64,000 nucleotides of DNA, from positions 3,410,001-3,474,000 of the forward strand of contig NZ_CP010537.1 in the NCBI RefSeq assembly GCF_000832305.1. The letters are read 5' to 3'. The notes beneath the pieces are model-generated. The model was not told the origin of the DNA. It saw only the letters and a program-made list of their open reading frames with translations, and ran no database searches. The position numbers were made by a program, and so were the translations under genes. The DNA is from Cupriavidus basilensis. Its GTDB lineage: Bacteria; Pseudomonadota; Gammaproteobacteria; Burkholderiales; Burkholderiaceae. Shown here in pieces: positions 9,801 to 16,768 of the stretch; the first letter of the stretch is position 1; each line of letters begins with the position of its first letter.

Positions 9801-9912
9801 CATTCTGGGCGGCCTCTTCACATCGACCGTACTGAATCTCTTGGTACTGCCTACCTTGGCGCTGCGCTTCGGCAAATTTGACCGCGGAGCAAGCGAGAAT
9901 GCAGGCCATTGA
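6805..9912 (+). CDS. CzcA/CusA-type heavy-metal RND efflux pump
   Basis: A 1035-residue inner-membrane proton antiporter with 12 predicted TM segments and two large periplasmic loops. The opening YALLQSKLDVFPEF and VVTLTF are typical of the HME (heavy metal efflux) RND branch. In TM4 the motif is ALGELVDDAIIDVEN (residues 398-412). Compared with CzcA (DFGxxxDGAxxxxEN), the second Asp and the Glu are kept (D404, E411), the first Asp is Ala, and extra acidic residues occur at 401 and 409. The pump is therefore HME-like but not of the CzcA zinc/cobalt motif class; the substrate is uncertain. It is the last gene of the efflux operon. Confidence 0.92.
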   Translation: MLTSIVDFSVRLRGVIFALACLLLGYGAYALLQSKLDVFPEFTPPLVTVQTEAPGLSAEQVELLVTQRVENALGGSIGLESMRSQSIRGVSVVTLTFNGQTDIRRARQLVAEHLATLTGELPAGVRAPKMTPLSSATSIVLGIGLTSDTRSPMELRTFAEWTLKPRLLSRAGVSDVSIYGGEIKQYQVQVDPQKLVRLGLSLHDVVSATQRATGIRGAGVLETPNQRIVLNTVGQTTTAEQLGQVVVLQKNGALVRLADVGNVVLGQELPVSGANVQGKPGIVLMVSNQFGADTVSVTRNVEAALAALQPMLAANGIQLHADIFRPANFIVASTDHLRTALVVGAALVVSVLFLFLFNVRTAFISATAIPLSLLAAVMVLHHFGVALNTMTLGGLAIALGELVDDAIIDVENIYRRLRENRLLAMPLPAITVVVKASTEVRSAVIYATFTVAAVFLPVLSLSGVAGKLFAPLGMAYILAILSSLVVALTLTPALCYALLANRISDAEEPRVYQWLKARYAAILTHVEQRWIAVVVAFAGLVLATLATLPFFSTAFLPELREGHFIAHMQAAPGTSLQESLRIGERVSHALLEVPNIRSVAQRVGRTARGIDVFGPQYSEFEIDLKPALDAEAQEQTLADLRDKMAGFPGLTFATETFLTERVQETISGYTAPVIVNVFGNDLDILDGLARQVSRTLGAIPGAAEVTVQSPPEIPQLTIRLRQDQLTRWGFAPLDVMEAIQTAYQSAEVAQVYEANAVFNVAVVLGSASRRSPAQVGELPLRNADGVMVPLSRLADITQTTGRYLILHEGGQRLQTVTAHLNGPSLGQFVSEAQRRIAADVKFPKGYYFALSGEAQAQAQAQRDLLVYFAIAAAGIGLLVYLALRSWRSLVLVMANLPFALVGGALTVFATGGLLSLGSMVGFVTLFGITLRNSIMLISHYQHLVQVEGHAWNLETATLGATERLAPIMMTALVTGLGLLPLALQSGEPGNEVEGPMAIVILGGLFTSTVLNLLVLPTLALRFGKFDRGASENAGH

Positions 9913-9986
9913 TTCCAGCTTGCCCCACCCATTGGAAGCCGTTACTCACTTGGTTACCCAAATGCATGTGCACTTTCTCAGCCTCC

Positions 9987-10190
9987 ACCACCGACATAGC
10001 CATTGACTACGTAGCACCGGTCATCGAGAGCCGTCACGCTGTCGAATTTCGTCCGGACTCCGACGGTCCTGGGCCCGCCAATATCGCGGTCCACCGTTTC
10101 GATGTACGGTTTGCTGTTGAAGAGCACGCGGACGTGCGTTCCGCCAGACTCGGCGCGGCGAGCTTGCCAGACAATGTCGGCAACGCATTA
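9987..10190 (-). pseudogene. Orphan C-terminal coding fragment
   Basis: Between the RND pump and the EamA gene, the minus strand is open for about 66 codons from just after a stop near 10190 to a TGA near 9987. The predicted peptide contains HVRVLFNSKPYIETV and ends in a glycine run. It reads like genuine protein but has no start codon in frame. I do not recognise the family. It is best treated as the 3' remnant of a deleted gene. Confidence 0.3.
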
Positions 10191-10245
10191 GGCTGAGCCA
10201 GTTACGGTCCGGACGCGATGGGTCATGTCCGCGCGCGCTGTCACC

Positions 10246-11310
10246 CTATTGTGATTTTTGGTGAGGGTGTCTGTGGTGGATGTCCGGGAAATGGGCATGT
10301 GTGTGCGTAATCGGAGCATGCCGATGAGGGTGCGTGTGCGGCTCCTGTCCGTCCCAGTCGAATTCGTGGACGTGTTGATGATGCTCGTCGTGCCGGTGCC
10401 GGTGGGTATGCTCCTGCGCCTCATGGGTGTGCTCGTGCCGTTCGCGCAAATGCAGCCATACACCTAACGCCATCAGAACGAAAGCTAACCAGAACAGGAT
10501 GTTGGGCATCTGTGGCCAGAGTGCAAATGAGATGATGACGCCAAAGAGCGGTGCCACCGAGAAGTACGCGCCGGTTCTGGCCGTACCCAGATGGCGTAGC
10601 GCCACCACGAAGAGCGCAAGACTCAACCCATTGCCTGCGAAGCCCACTACCATTGCCGACACGAGAAGTACTGCGCCCGGCAACTTGACACCGGCAATCA
10701 GCGCAAACGCGGTGTTACACACGCCGGCAACGAGCCCCTTGAAGCAGACAATCAAGACGGCGTCGTTGGCCGACACCTTTCGCGTCAGGTTGTTATCTAC
10801 GGCCCAGCAGATGCAGGCCGCAGCTATCAGCAGTGCACCTGGCGACAGTGCCGCACCCGCTGGCTGCCAGGAAAGCAAGACCCCGCCGGCCACGATGGCG
10901 ACCATGCCTAGGACAATTTTCCTGTCTGCGTTCTCCTTGAGGACCATCCAGGCAATGAGCGCCGTGAACACGCCCTCGATGTTCAGAAGCAGCGATGCCG
11001 AGGCCGCGTCGGTCGCGACCAGGCCCGTCATAAGAAATGCCGGTCCCGCAACCCCTCCAGCCAGAATTGCGCCGAACAGCCACGGGAGTTCATGCCTGGG
11101 AATTGTCGCCAGGTGTTCGGCTTGCCCGCGAGCTTTTCCGGCCAGGCGCCTTAGTACCAACAGCAAGCCCAGACCAAAGCCGCTACCCAGGTAGAGCAGG
11201 CCTGCAAGTAGCAATGGCGGAATGGACCCTGTAAGGGCTTTCGCAAGAGGGGTGCTTGCGCCAAAGAGTATCGCGGCGATAAGGGCCGGGGCGGCTGCTC
11301 GGACAGACAT
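10246..11310 (-). CDS. EamA/DMT-family exporter with histidine-rich C-terminal tail
   Basis: From the ATG at 11310 this is a 354-residue protein with about 10 TM segments arranged as two EamA repeats (residues ~8-140 and ~150-285). The ORF extends 60 codons further upstream, but that part is not hydrophobic and resembles no leader; MSVRAAAPA also matches the start of a decayed paralogue at 37.4 kb. The last ~65 residues are a striking hydrophilic tail with more than 20 histidines (HEHTHEAQEHTHRHRHDEHH and similar), typical of metal-buffering segments of zinc, nickel or cobalt transporters. Metal export is inferred from tail and context, not shown. Confidence 0.85.
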   Translation of the reverse strand: MSVRAAAPALIAAILFGASTPLAKALTGSIPPLLLAGLLYLGSGFGLGLLLVLRRLAGKARGQAEHLATIPRHELPWLFGAILAGGVAGPAFLMTGLVATDAASASLLLNIEGVFTALIAWMVLKENADRKIVLGMVAIVAGGVLLSWQPAGAALSPGALLIAAACICWAVDNNLTRKVSANDAVLIVCFKGLVAGVCNTAFALIAGVKLPGAVLLVSAMVVGFAGNGLSLALFVVALRHLGTARTGAYFSVAPLFGVIISFALWPQMPNILFWLAFVLMALGVWLHLRERHEHTHEAQEHTHRHRHDEHHQHVHEFDWDGQEPHTHPHRHAPITHTHAHFPDIHHRHPHQKSQ

Positions 11311-11576
11311 GTTTGCAAGGTCGAGGGATTCAACGGTTACCAAATCTTCGCGGCGACTGCGGCCAGAGGGCGACTGGAGGCAACGCCAGCGTACCTTGGC
11401 GAACCGTGAGGCGAGCTTGGCAAAAACAAGATTGTCACTAGCAGCTAGGCAGGGCGCGAGTGGGGAAAACGGCACCGCGAGTGGTCTCACAATCGCTTAC
11501 AAGCCGATTGCGTGTTCGATGATAGGCTCACCACCATGACAGCCGACGGCGGTGCATGACCATCGCGCTGCTAAGT

Positions 11577-11596
11577 GAAGAAGAAGAAGAAGAAGA
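11577..11596. repeat. (GAA)6 microsatellite
   Basis: Six tandem GAA units plus GA lie in the 370-base non-coding stretch between the EamA gene and the acetyltransferase gene. They are about 80 bases upstream of the latter. Apart from this repeat I see nothing in the stretch. Confidence 0.8.
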
Positions 11597-11677
11597 CAGA
11601 CATATGACTTCAACATTACTAGCGCGTGCCGCAGGCTTCTCTTAGCCTAAGGAAGCGCAAGATGGAGACCCTTCCTC

Positions 11678-12121
11678 ATGTTGACCGACGTTCAACTACG
11701 TTCGGCGTCGCACTCAGACTTGCAGCAAATTGTTGCATTGCTCGAGCGCTGCAGGCTACCTGCCGCAGATGTTGTCCAAATTATCGAGAACTTCCATATT
11801 GCGCTGTGTGATGGCCGCATAGTTGGCTGCGCAGCGACAGAGCACCATGGCACGTCCATCCTCATCCGCTCGGTAGCGGTTGAACCTGCATACCGCGAAA
11901 GAGGCATCGCTAGCAGATTGGTCGAAGCGCTCCTGATGCGGGCACGAGGTACAGAGGTGCGAGACGCCTACCTCCTGTCTACTGTAGCCCCAGCTTATTT
12001 CGCGCGCTGGGGATTCTCCGTTATCCCTGCTGAAGAAGCACCACCGGAAGTCACGGCTTCAAGCGCATTTCAACGGGCCACGCAAACGTCTGCTCGCTGC
12101 ATGCGATGCGAGTTGCGCTAG
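11678..12121 (+). CDS. GNAT acetyltransferase, ArsN2-like
   Basis: A 147-residue single-domain GNAT N-acetyltransferase. The acetyl-CoA-binding segment is VAVEPAYRERGIASRLVEAL (motif A, R-x-x-G-x-A), preceded by strand IRSV. The N-terminal part (LLERCRLPAADV) and the late YFARWGF motif are typical of the arsenic-operon-associated ArsN2 group. A divergent relative of similar size lies at 15.5 kb. No arsenic genes are adjacent, so the substrate is not assigned. Confidence 0.75.
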   Translation: MLTDVQLRSASHSDLQQIVALLERCRLPAADVVQIIENFHIALCDGRIVGCAATEHHGTSILIRSVAVEPAYRERGIASRLVEALLMRARGTEVRDAYLLSTVAPAYFARWGFSVIPAEEAPPEVTASSAFQRATQTSARCMRCELR

Positions 12122-12208
12122 CTCAGAGAAAGCCGATAGACGGCCACGTTACCTCACGATGGCGGCGTGTGTGTATCTGCGGGCACATCAGCTTCCGGCA
12201 CCGCCGTC

Positions 12209-12236
12209 TTGTTACAGGTAGTAACCCCTGTATAAA
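12209..12236 (+). promoter_or_regulatory. Putative sigma-70 promoter with embedded inverted repeat
   Basis: TTGTTA at 12209-12214 and TATAAA at 12231-12236 are separated by 16 bases. An inverted repeat, TACAGG (12213-12218) and CCTGTA (12227-12232), fills the spacer and could be an operator. The site lies 65 bases upstream of the small exported protein gene at 12301. It is a prediction by eye. Confidence 0.4.
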
Positions 12237-12300
12237 CCCACAAATACGGTCCCGCCGATTGGCAGCCTAGAGTGCCAGTAGAAACGTGCGGAGCATCATC

Positions 12301-12639
12301 ATGCAAAAAGCCTTGGTCATTTGCCTATTGGCTGCAGGTGCCACCCTGACCTCCGGCGTCGCTGAGGCGCGCGTGGATGTGGGAATTGGGATTGGCCTTC
12401 CCGGGCCAGCGTACGTGGTTCCACCGCCTCCCGCCTATTACCCGCCGCTTCCCGTCTACTACGAGCAGGCGCCGGTTTATGTCCAACCGCCGCCGGTTGT
12501 CGTTGCGCCCGGCTATTACGACGATTGGCGAGCCCGTGCATGGGAACAACAGCAGTGGCGCGAAAGACGCTGGCGCGAACACGAGTGGCGCATGCACCAT
12601 CGGGGTGGTCCACACTGGCGTGGCGATGAAGATGATTGA
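12301..12639 (+). CDS. Small exported PXPV-like protein, copy 1
   Basis: A 112-residue protein starting at ATG 12301 (an in-frame GTG at 12286 is less likely). It has a signal peptide (residues 1-22, cleavage after VAEA), the family motif VDVGIGIGLPG, a Pro/Tyr/Val-rich centre (PAYVVPPPPAYYPP) and an Arg/Trp/Glu/His tail ending in DEDD. It belongs to a group of five such proteins in this window and is most like the copy at 42606. The family resembles the Pfam PXPV-repeat group. Periplasmic location is predicted. No function is established; metal or envelope stress is suggested only by context. Confidence 0.75.
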   Translation: MQKALVICLLAAGATLTSGVAEARVDVGIGIGLPGPAYVVPPPPAYYPPLPVYYEQAPVYVQPPPVVVAPGYYDDWRARAWEQQQWRERRWREHEWRMHHRGGPHWRGDEDD

Positions 12640-12749
12640 GCCAGGCGCAAACGTGCGCTCCGATGATGCGAGTTCACAAGCGAACATCATCCAAAGGACA
12701 AGGTTGCGTCCATAGAATTGCGACCACGAAAAACCAGGAGAAATCGGGA

Positions 12750-13061
12750 ATGAAGCACCGTGCAATCGGTGGGGCCATTGTCGGCACGCTATTCTGCGTC
12801 GTCTCGTCCGCCTTTGCCGCAGCGAATGTCGATATCGGCGTTGGCGTTCCTGGCGTCGCACATGCGGAACCCACCCCGGTCTATGTTGCGCCCCGGCCTG
12901 TCTATGTTGTTGTTCCAAGCTCTCGATACTCACCCTATAGGGGTGAAAGCGAACAACGGGAGGAATACTGGCGTGAACGGAGGTGGCGCGAACAGGAAGA
13001 GCATAGTGACCAAGGCCATCGCAGCCGTGAAGAACACAGCCAACACGGGCACGCAGGCTGA
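12750..13061 (+). CDS. Small exported PXPV-like protein, copy 2
   Basis: A 103-residue protein with AGGAG ten bases upstream of ATG 12750. The signal peptide ends near SSAFA (residue ~23). The mature start ANVDIGVGVPGVAHAEPTPV shares the family motif, followed by a PVYVAPRPVYVVV repeat and a hydrophilic tail rich in Arg, Glu and His (WRERRWREQEEHSDQGHRSR). It lies 110 bases after copy 1 on the same strand and the two may be co-transcribed. Function unknown. Confidence 0.72.
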   Translation: MKHRAIGGAIVGTLFCVVSSAFAAANVDIGVGVPGVAHAEPTPVYVAPRPVYVVVPSSRYSPYRGESEQREEYWRERRWREQEEHSDQGHRSREEHSQHGHAG

Positions 13062-13226
13062 CACGGTCCTGCAATCGGAAGAGCTCTCGAGGCTTTCACG
13101 CGGGGCAATGTGGCAAGCTTCCCACCACGAGAAAACGACCGAAGTAGTACTGAACTGGCCGTCGTCAGCGTACCCGCGATTTAACTCGCAAGCATGACCG
13201 ACATCGAGCACGGTGTTAGAGCATAG

Positions 13227-13250
13227 AGAAAAGCCGGCGTGTTGCCGGCC
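13227..13250 (-). terminator. Rho-independent terminator of the PsiF-repeat gene
   Basis: On the minus strand, GCCGGC-AACAC-GCCGGC is followed directly by TTTTCTC. It starts about 20 bases past the stop codon of the gene ending at 13269. Confidence 0.7.
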
Positions 13251-13268
13251 TTTCACGCAGATGGGAGA

Positions 13269-13604
13269 TTATTTTCCGGCTTCCGCTTCGCACTTTTTCA
13301 TAAACGACGCCTTTGCAGCTCCAGCAAGTGGCTTACCGTTCTTCCCGACTGCCTTGGCTTCGCAGGTGGCTGACGCGTTGCCTTTGTTGCCACTTTCGCA
13401 CTTCTTGATTGAGGAAGCCTTAGCGGCTCCTGCTAGCGGTTTGCCATTTTTGTCAACCGCCTGCGCTTCGCAATTCGAGGAAGCAGCCGGAGTTACAGCA
13501 GCGGGCGCTGCAGGCTTGGTGGCGGCCGCTGGTGCAGCAGTTTGTGCGTACGCAAAACCTACCGAAAAAAGCGCTGCAGCGGCAAGCGCACAGAATCTTT
13601 TCAT
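13269..13604 (-). CDS. PsiF-repeat exported protein
   Basis: A 111-residue protein from ATG 13604, preceded by GAGGAGGGG. A signal peptide (~1-20, FAYA) leads to an Ala/Pro-rich linker and two tandem PsiF-type repeats. Each contains CEAxAVxKNGKPLAGAAKAS ending in KKCE, so each repeat has a cysteine pair probably forming a disulfide. PsiF in E. coli is phosphate-starvation-inducible but its function is unknown. A clear terminator follows. It is convergent with the gene at 12750. Confidence 0.88.
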   Translation of the reverse strand: MKRFCALAAAALFSVGFAYAQTAAPAAATKPAAPAAVTPAASSNCEAQAVDKNGKPLAGAAKASSIKKCESGNKGNASATCEAKAVGKNGKPLAGAAKASFMKKCEAEAGK

Positions 13605-13836
13605 CACGATACCCCTCCTCAGAATATAAGGCACACTGCCTCGCCCTTATAAACGATTCTGCGGCAACATCGTTGACGTTACTTGTTCCTCATATGAAAG
13701 TACTCCTCGCCAAAAAACCGCATTACCCACGCACCTCACCGTCAGCAGATGATTGCGTTACATTCTTTTACAGTTGACGCGCAAGGGTTCCCGGCGCGAG
13801 CCGGCACAATAACTCCCGTTTTTTGATAGGGAACAA

Positions 13837-14169
13837 ATGAGACAACTTCCATTCTTTGGGGTGCTGGCCGGCACACTGCTCGCAATTGCATCGACTGCCC
13901 AGGCACACGTGAATGTCGACGTTGGCATTGGGGTCCCGGGTGTAATCTATGCTGAACCTGCTCCGGTCTATGTCGCTCCGCCTGTTTATGTTGCACCGCA
14001 GCGGGTGTATGTCCCTCGACCGGTTGTCGTAGCGCCAGCTCCCGTGTATGCCCCTTACTGGCGGGGACGCGATGATGACGACGACCAGGGCGAGCGGAGG
14101 TGGCGCGGGCGTGGCCACGGGGAGCACGGTGAACATGGTGAACACGGCCACCATGGACACGACGACTAG
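13837..14169 (+). CDS. Small exported PXPV-like protein, copy 3
   Basis: A 110-residue protein with a signal peptide (1-23, STAQA), HVNVDVGIGVPG at the mature N-terminus and tandem PVYVAPPVYVAPQRVYVPRP repeats. The tail is an acidic cluster (DDDDD) followed by Arg/Gly/His (GHGEHGEHGEHGHHGHDD). It is nearly identical to the copy at 41460 over the mature region, including an 88-base stretch of identical DNA. The His/Asp tail could bind divalent metal; this is inference. Confidence 0.78.
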   Translation: MRQLPFFGVLAGTLLAIASTAQAHVNVDVGIGVPGVIYAEPAPVYVAPPVYVAPQRVYVPRPVVVAPAPVYAPYWRGRDDDDDQGERRWRGRGHGEHGEHGEHGHHGHDD

Positions 14170-14227
14170 TAATGGGCAATCGCGGACACCCACGGCACCA
14201 CACCGTGTTCGCCAATCCGGGGAAGTT

Positions 14228-14410
14228 ATGACAGCAGCAGAGCGGGTCAAACATATTCTGACTAGGTTCGATAGTCTGGCATCCCAAGCTGGGAGCATTG
14301 AGACGAAGCTCCTGATTGAAGCGCTAAAACTGCATTCCGAATTGGTGAACCTGAGGCTGGCTGAGATTGAGCAACAGTTACCCGATGCCAACAGGGCCCA
14401 AGAAGATTGA
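14228..14410 (+). CDS. Small hypothetical protein
   Basis: A 60-residue ORF with ATG 14228 preceded by GGGGAAG. It is predicted to be all-helical, with charged amphipathic repeats (ETKLLIEALKLHSELVNLRL) and no signal peptide. It lies 58 bases after the PXPV-like copy 3 on the same strand. I do not recognise the family; coding status rests on the ribosome binding site and helix-like composition. Confidence 0.45.
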   Translation: MTAAERVKHILTRFDSLASQAGSIETKLLIEALKLHSELVNLRLAEIEQQLPDANRAQED

Positions 14411-14645
14411 GGAAGTAGCTCGCATTGCGCGAACCGCCGGGGCATCTTGAACGCTCAGCAGCGACAACCCTGACGCTGCGTTGGTAGCAACCAGTCCCAT
14501 CACCTGCAGGCCGACCAGCCATGGCGTCCGTGTCTATTTCGCCCAATTGTTACGGGAACCCGTGCATATGCATCGCTGCACGCCCGGCACGAAGGAGCGC
14601 CAATGTACACATGTTAATATTTTCCCTCTACGGGACGGGGGAAAG

Positions 14646-14864
14646 ATGGAGTGCACCAAGCGAGTTGGGTATCACGACTTCAAAGCCTGCGCGGAACAGC
14701 TCGCAAGCGGGAAGTATCAAGGCTTCGTGCACGTAAGACACCACAAGCTCGTCGGGACCGTGCAGACGGTATTCCGTGCTGGGCGCCCCGTGATGGATGA
14801 AGCTGAGGCGCTTGCAAACGCGGAAGCGCGTATGGCCGATTTGATTCGCCTGGTTACAGCCTGA
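14646..14864 (+). CDS. Small conserved cytoplasmic protein
   Basis: A 72-residue protein. GGGGGAAAG immediately precedes ATG 14646, so I prefer this start over longer in-frame options. It contains YHDFKACAEQLASGKYQGFV and HKLVGTVQTVFRAGRPV, and has no signal peptide. A multiply broken copy lies at 18252-18468 (see there), which supports this being a real family. Function unknown. Confidence 0.65.
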   Translation: MECTKRVGYHDFKACAEQLASGKYQGFVHVRHHKLVGTVQTVFRAGRPVMDEAEALANAEARMADLIRLVTA

Positions 14865-14933
14865 CGGCCTCCGCGTAGCTCTGGGGAAAGTGGAATGGAA
14901 GCAGCGGCCTGCTAAACGGACTTGCATCTGATT

Positions 14934-15335
14934 TCAGGTCTCTTCACTATGGAAGATGAGGAATATCGTCAAGATTTGCCGAGTACGTTTCCCGCCTTTC
15001 TCCATGGCTCGTTGCCACGTTTTCTCGATGAAGCTAGCGTGCCGTAGCCAGTTCGCTTCCAGTCCTAGGATGAAGTTGAGGACGCGGATGTCATTGCGTA
15101 CCGGCTCGGATAGCGCAAGCTTGCCGTAACGAACATAGAGGCCCCACGCCTGAGCCAGCCAGGTCGGAGTGAGCGGCAACTCGATGAGAACGTTTCCGAT
15201 GCAAGCGGAAACGTTCTCATCGAGTCCCGGGTTCAGTTGCGCCATGCGGTCGTGTAACCGTTCAACATTGAGAACGTCGAGCCGCCCTATGCCGATAAGC
15301 AAGCGTTCAACCACTGAACTTGAAAGCATGGGCAT
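14934..15335 (-). CDS. Hypothetical protein of the WLAQAW family, copy 1
   Basis: A 133-residue protein if started at ATG 15335; that start aligns with the paralogue at 40791 (MPNSANVDRILFGFNKLDFL). The ORF extends further upstream without support. Shared features are LERLHDRM-like N-terminal helices, ELPLTPTWLAQAWGLYVRYG, LNFILGLEANW and the C-terminal ILTIFLIFHSEE. It is predicted to be alpha-helical and soluble. No domain is recognised. The pair in one window indicates a family carried by this accessory region. Confidence 0.6.
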   Translation of the reverse strand: MPMLSSSVVERLLIGIGRLDVLNVERLHDRMAQLNPGLDENVSACIGNVLIELPLTPTWLAQAWGLYVRYGKLALSEPVRNDIRVLNFILGLEANWLRHASFIEKTWQRAMEKGGKRTRQILTIFLIFHSEET

Positions 15336-15458
15336 CAATTGCACGACGGAGAGAGCCGGCTGGAAGCAAGTAGGCGCAATACCACCGTACAGACGGCGGT
15401 GACAGGCCGAGCGGAGGACAAATACGGGCGCGAACATAACAATTCTTCTGCCGAGACA

Positions 15459-15890
15459 CTAGAGTTCCACCTTCAGGAATCGTGTACCGTTGATATTCGT
15501 GGCCAAAAACTCCGGAGAAGCCCGTAATTCCGTTGGTAATGCAGCAAGCTCGACTGGCGCGAATCCAAGACGGGAAAAATAGCCAGCAGCTGTATCCGTA
15601 CTGACTACCAGGGACTCAATGCCACGTAGTCGGACATCCGAGACCAGCGCCGAGAGCAGTAGCCCAGCCAAGCCCGCACGCCTTGCACGTCTTGCTACGG
15701 CGAGTCCCCTTACTTGAGCGACGTTGCCACCGAACTCCTCGATGCCGGCGCACCCAAGAAGGCCCTGCCTGTCTCTGCTGACATGAAAATGCACCGTTTG
15801 GCTGCGTATTCCGCCAGAGGGCAGCGAGCAAGACTGGCGTAGCGCCTCCACGTCGGATAGGTCGGCATTGGTTGCATGACGGGGGCGCAT
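15459..15890 (-). CDS. GNAT acetyltransferase, ArsN2-like
   Basis: A 143-residue GNAT protein. The acetyl-CoA loop is LAVARRARRAGLAGLLLSAL, degenerate in the R-x-x-G-x-G signature, and YFSRLGFAPV is the late motif. It resembles the 11.7-kb acetyltransferase in length and layout but is not a recent duplicate. The N-terminal LRQSCSLPSGGI matches the ArsN2-type opening. Substrate unknown. Confidence 0.7.
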   Translation of the reverse strand: MRPRHATNADLSDVEALRQSCSLPSGGIRSQTVHFHVSRDRQGLLGCAGIEEFGGNVAQVRGLAVARRARRAGLAGLLLSALVSDVRLRGIESLVVSTDTAAGYFSRLGFAPVELAALPTELRASPEFLATNINGTRFLKVEL

Positions 15891-16013
15891 GTTGCTACTC
15901 GGGAATCTAATAACGATGAGAGAGCAGGAAGCGAGTGCTGCGGTCTGCGTTTGTGAGCTGCCAGGGAGCTACTTCACTTCGCGGAGGGTCGGCAGCCGAG
16001 GCTTGTACTCTTG

Positions 16014-16613
16014 CTAAGCCGACGTGTCGTGCTGGCAATGGGCGGCCAGGCCGGCGGTTAGGTTCTCGATAGCGGGCGCCAGTTGGGACGCAGAAAACCC
16101 GGCCTTGGCGAGCACGCGTAGCCCAGCGATAGTAGTCACAATCGCGAGCGCGCTCTCAGCCGGCTCAATCTCCGATTTGAACGCCCCAGACAACTGCCCC
16201 GAAATCACGAGCAACTCAAATGAATCCAGGATTGATTGAAAGCCGGAGCGAACCAATTGTTGCACCCCGCCGTCATGTAAGCCGAGCTCTGAGGACATAT
16301 TCACGAGAAGACATCCTCTGCCTCCATCATTGTCTTGCGCAATATTTAGCAGCAGAGCGCGCAACTCTTTTAGCGGGTGGTCGGAACCGGCTGTCTGCCG
16401 GATGGCTGCGACTCTTGTGTCGGTGTATGCAATGACGGATTCGATGAGAAGGTCTCGTTTCGAACCAGCCGTATTGTAGAGAGAAGACTTCGACACCCCC
16501 ATTTCTTCCGCGAGGATGTTTGTCGAAAGCGATTCGTACCCGTAATGCCAGAAGGCATCGACGGCCCGCATGAGCACTTGGTCTCTGTCGAACTCCATTG
16601 GCCGCGCTGCCAT
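16014..16613 (-). CDS. TetR-family transcriptional regulator
   Basis: A 199-residue regulator. The N-terminal helix-turn-helix (residues ~8-55) contains RAVDAFWHYGYESLSTNILA and GVSKSSLYNTAGSKRDLL, the TetR signature; the C-terminal ligand domain (80-199) has a cysteine in GRGCLLVNM. The ligand is unknown. The intergenic stretch upstream (16614-16768) holds TTTTGGACCGACTATA, which resembles half of a TGGACCGA-type operator known for related TetR proteins. The porin lies just upstream and transcribes in the same direction. Confidence 0.9.
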   Translation of the reverse strand: MAARPMEFDRDQVLMRAVDAFWHYGYESLSTNILAEEMGVSKSSLYNTAGSKRDLLIESVIAYTDTRVAAIRQTAGSDHPLKELRALLLNIAQDNDGGRGCLLVNMSSELGLHDGGVQQLVRSGFQSILDSFELLVISGQLSGAFKSEIEPAESALAIVTTIAGLRVLAKAGFSASQLAPAIENLTAGLAAHCQHDTSA

Positions 16614-16650
16614 TTTCCGCTCGCAATATATTTTGGACCGACTATATCAA

Positions 16651-16677
16651 GAAAAAAGGCCGGCATATCTGCCGGCC
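16651..16677 (-). terminator. Rho-independent terminator of the porin gene
   Basis: A perfect 8-bp stem, GGCCGGCA-TATC-TGCCGGCC (16658-16677), is followed on the minus strand by TTTTTTC. It lies about 90 bases past the porin stop and before the TetR gene. Confidence 0.8.
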
Positions 16678-16768
16678 AAGCGTCCTTGCACCCAGTGAAC
16701 AAGGCAAGGTCGATATGACTTTTCTCCAGCGCGCCACAACAGCGCGCCGGTCGGTGTCGCGAGCGATA

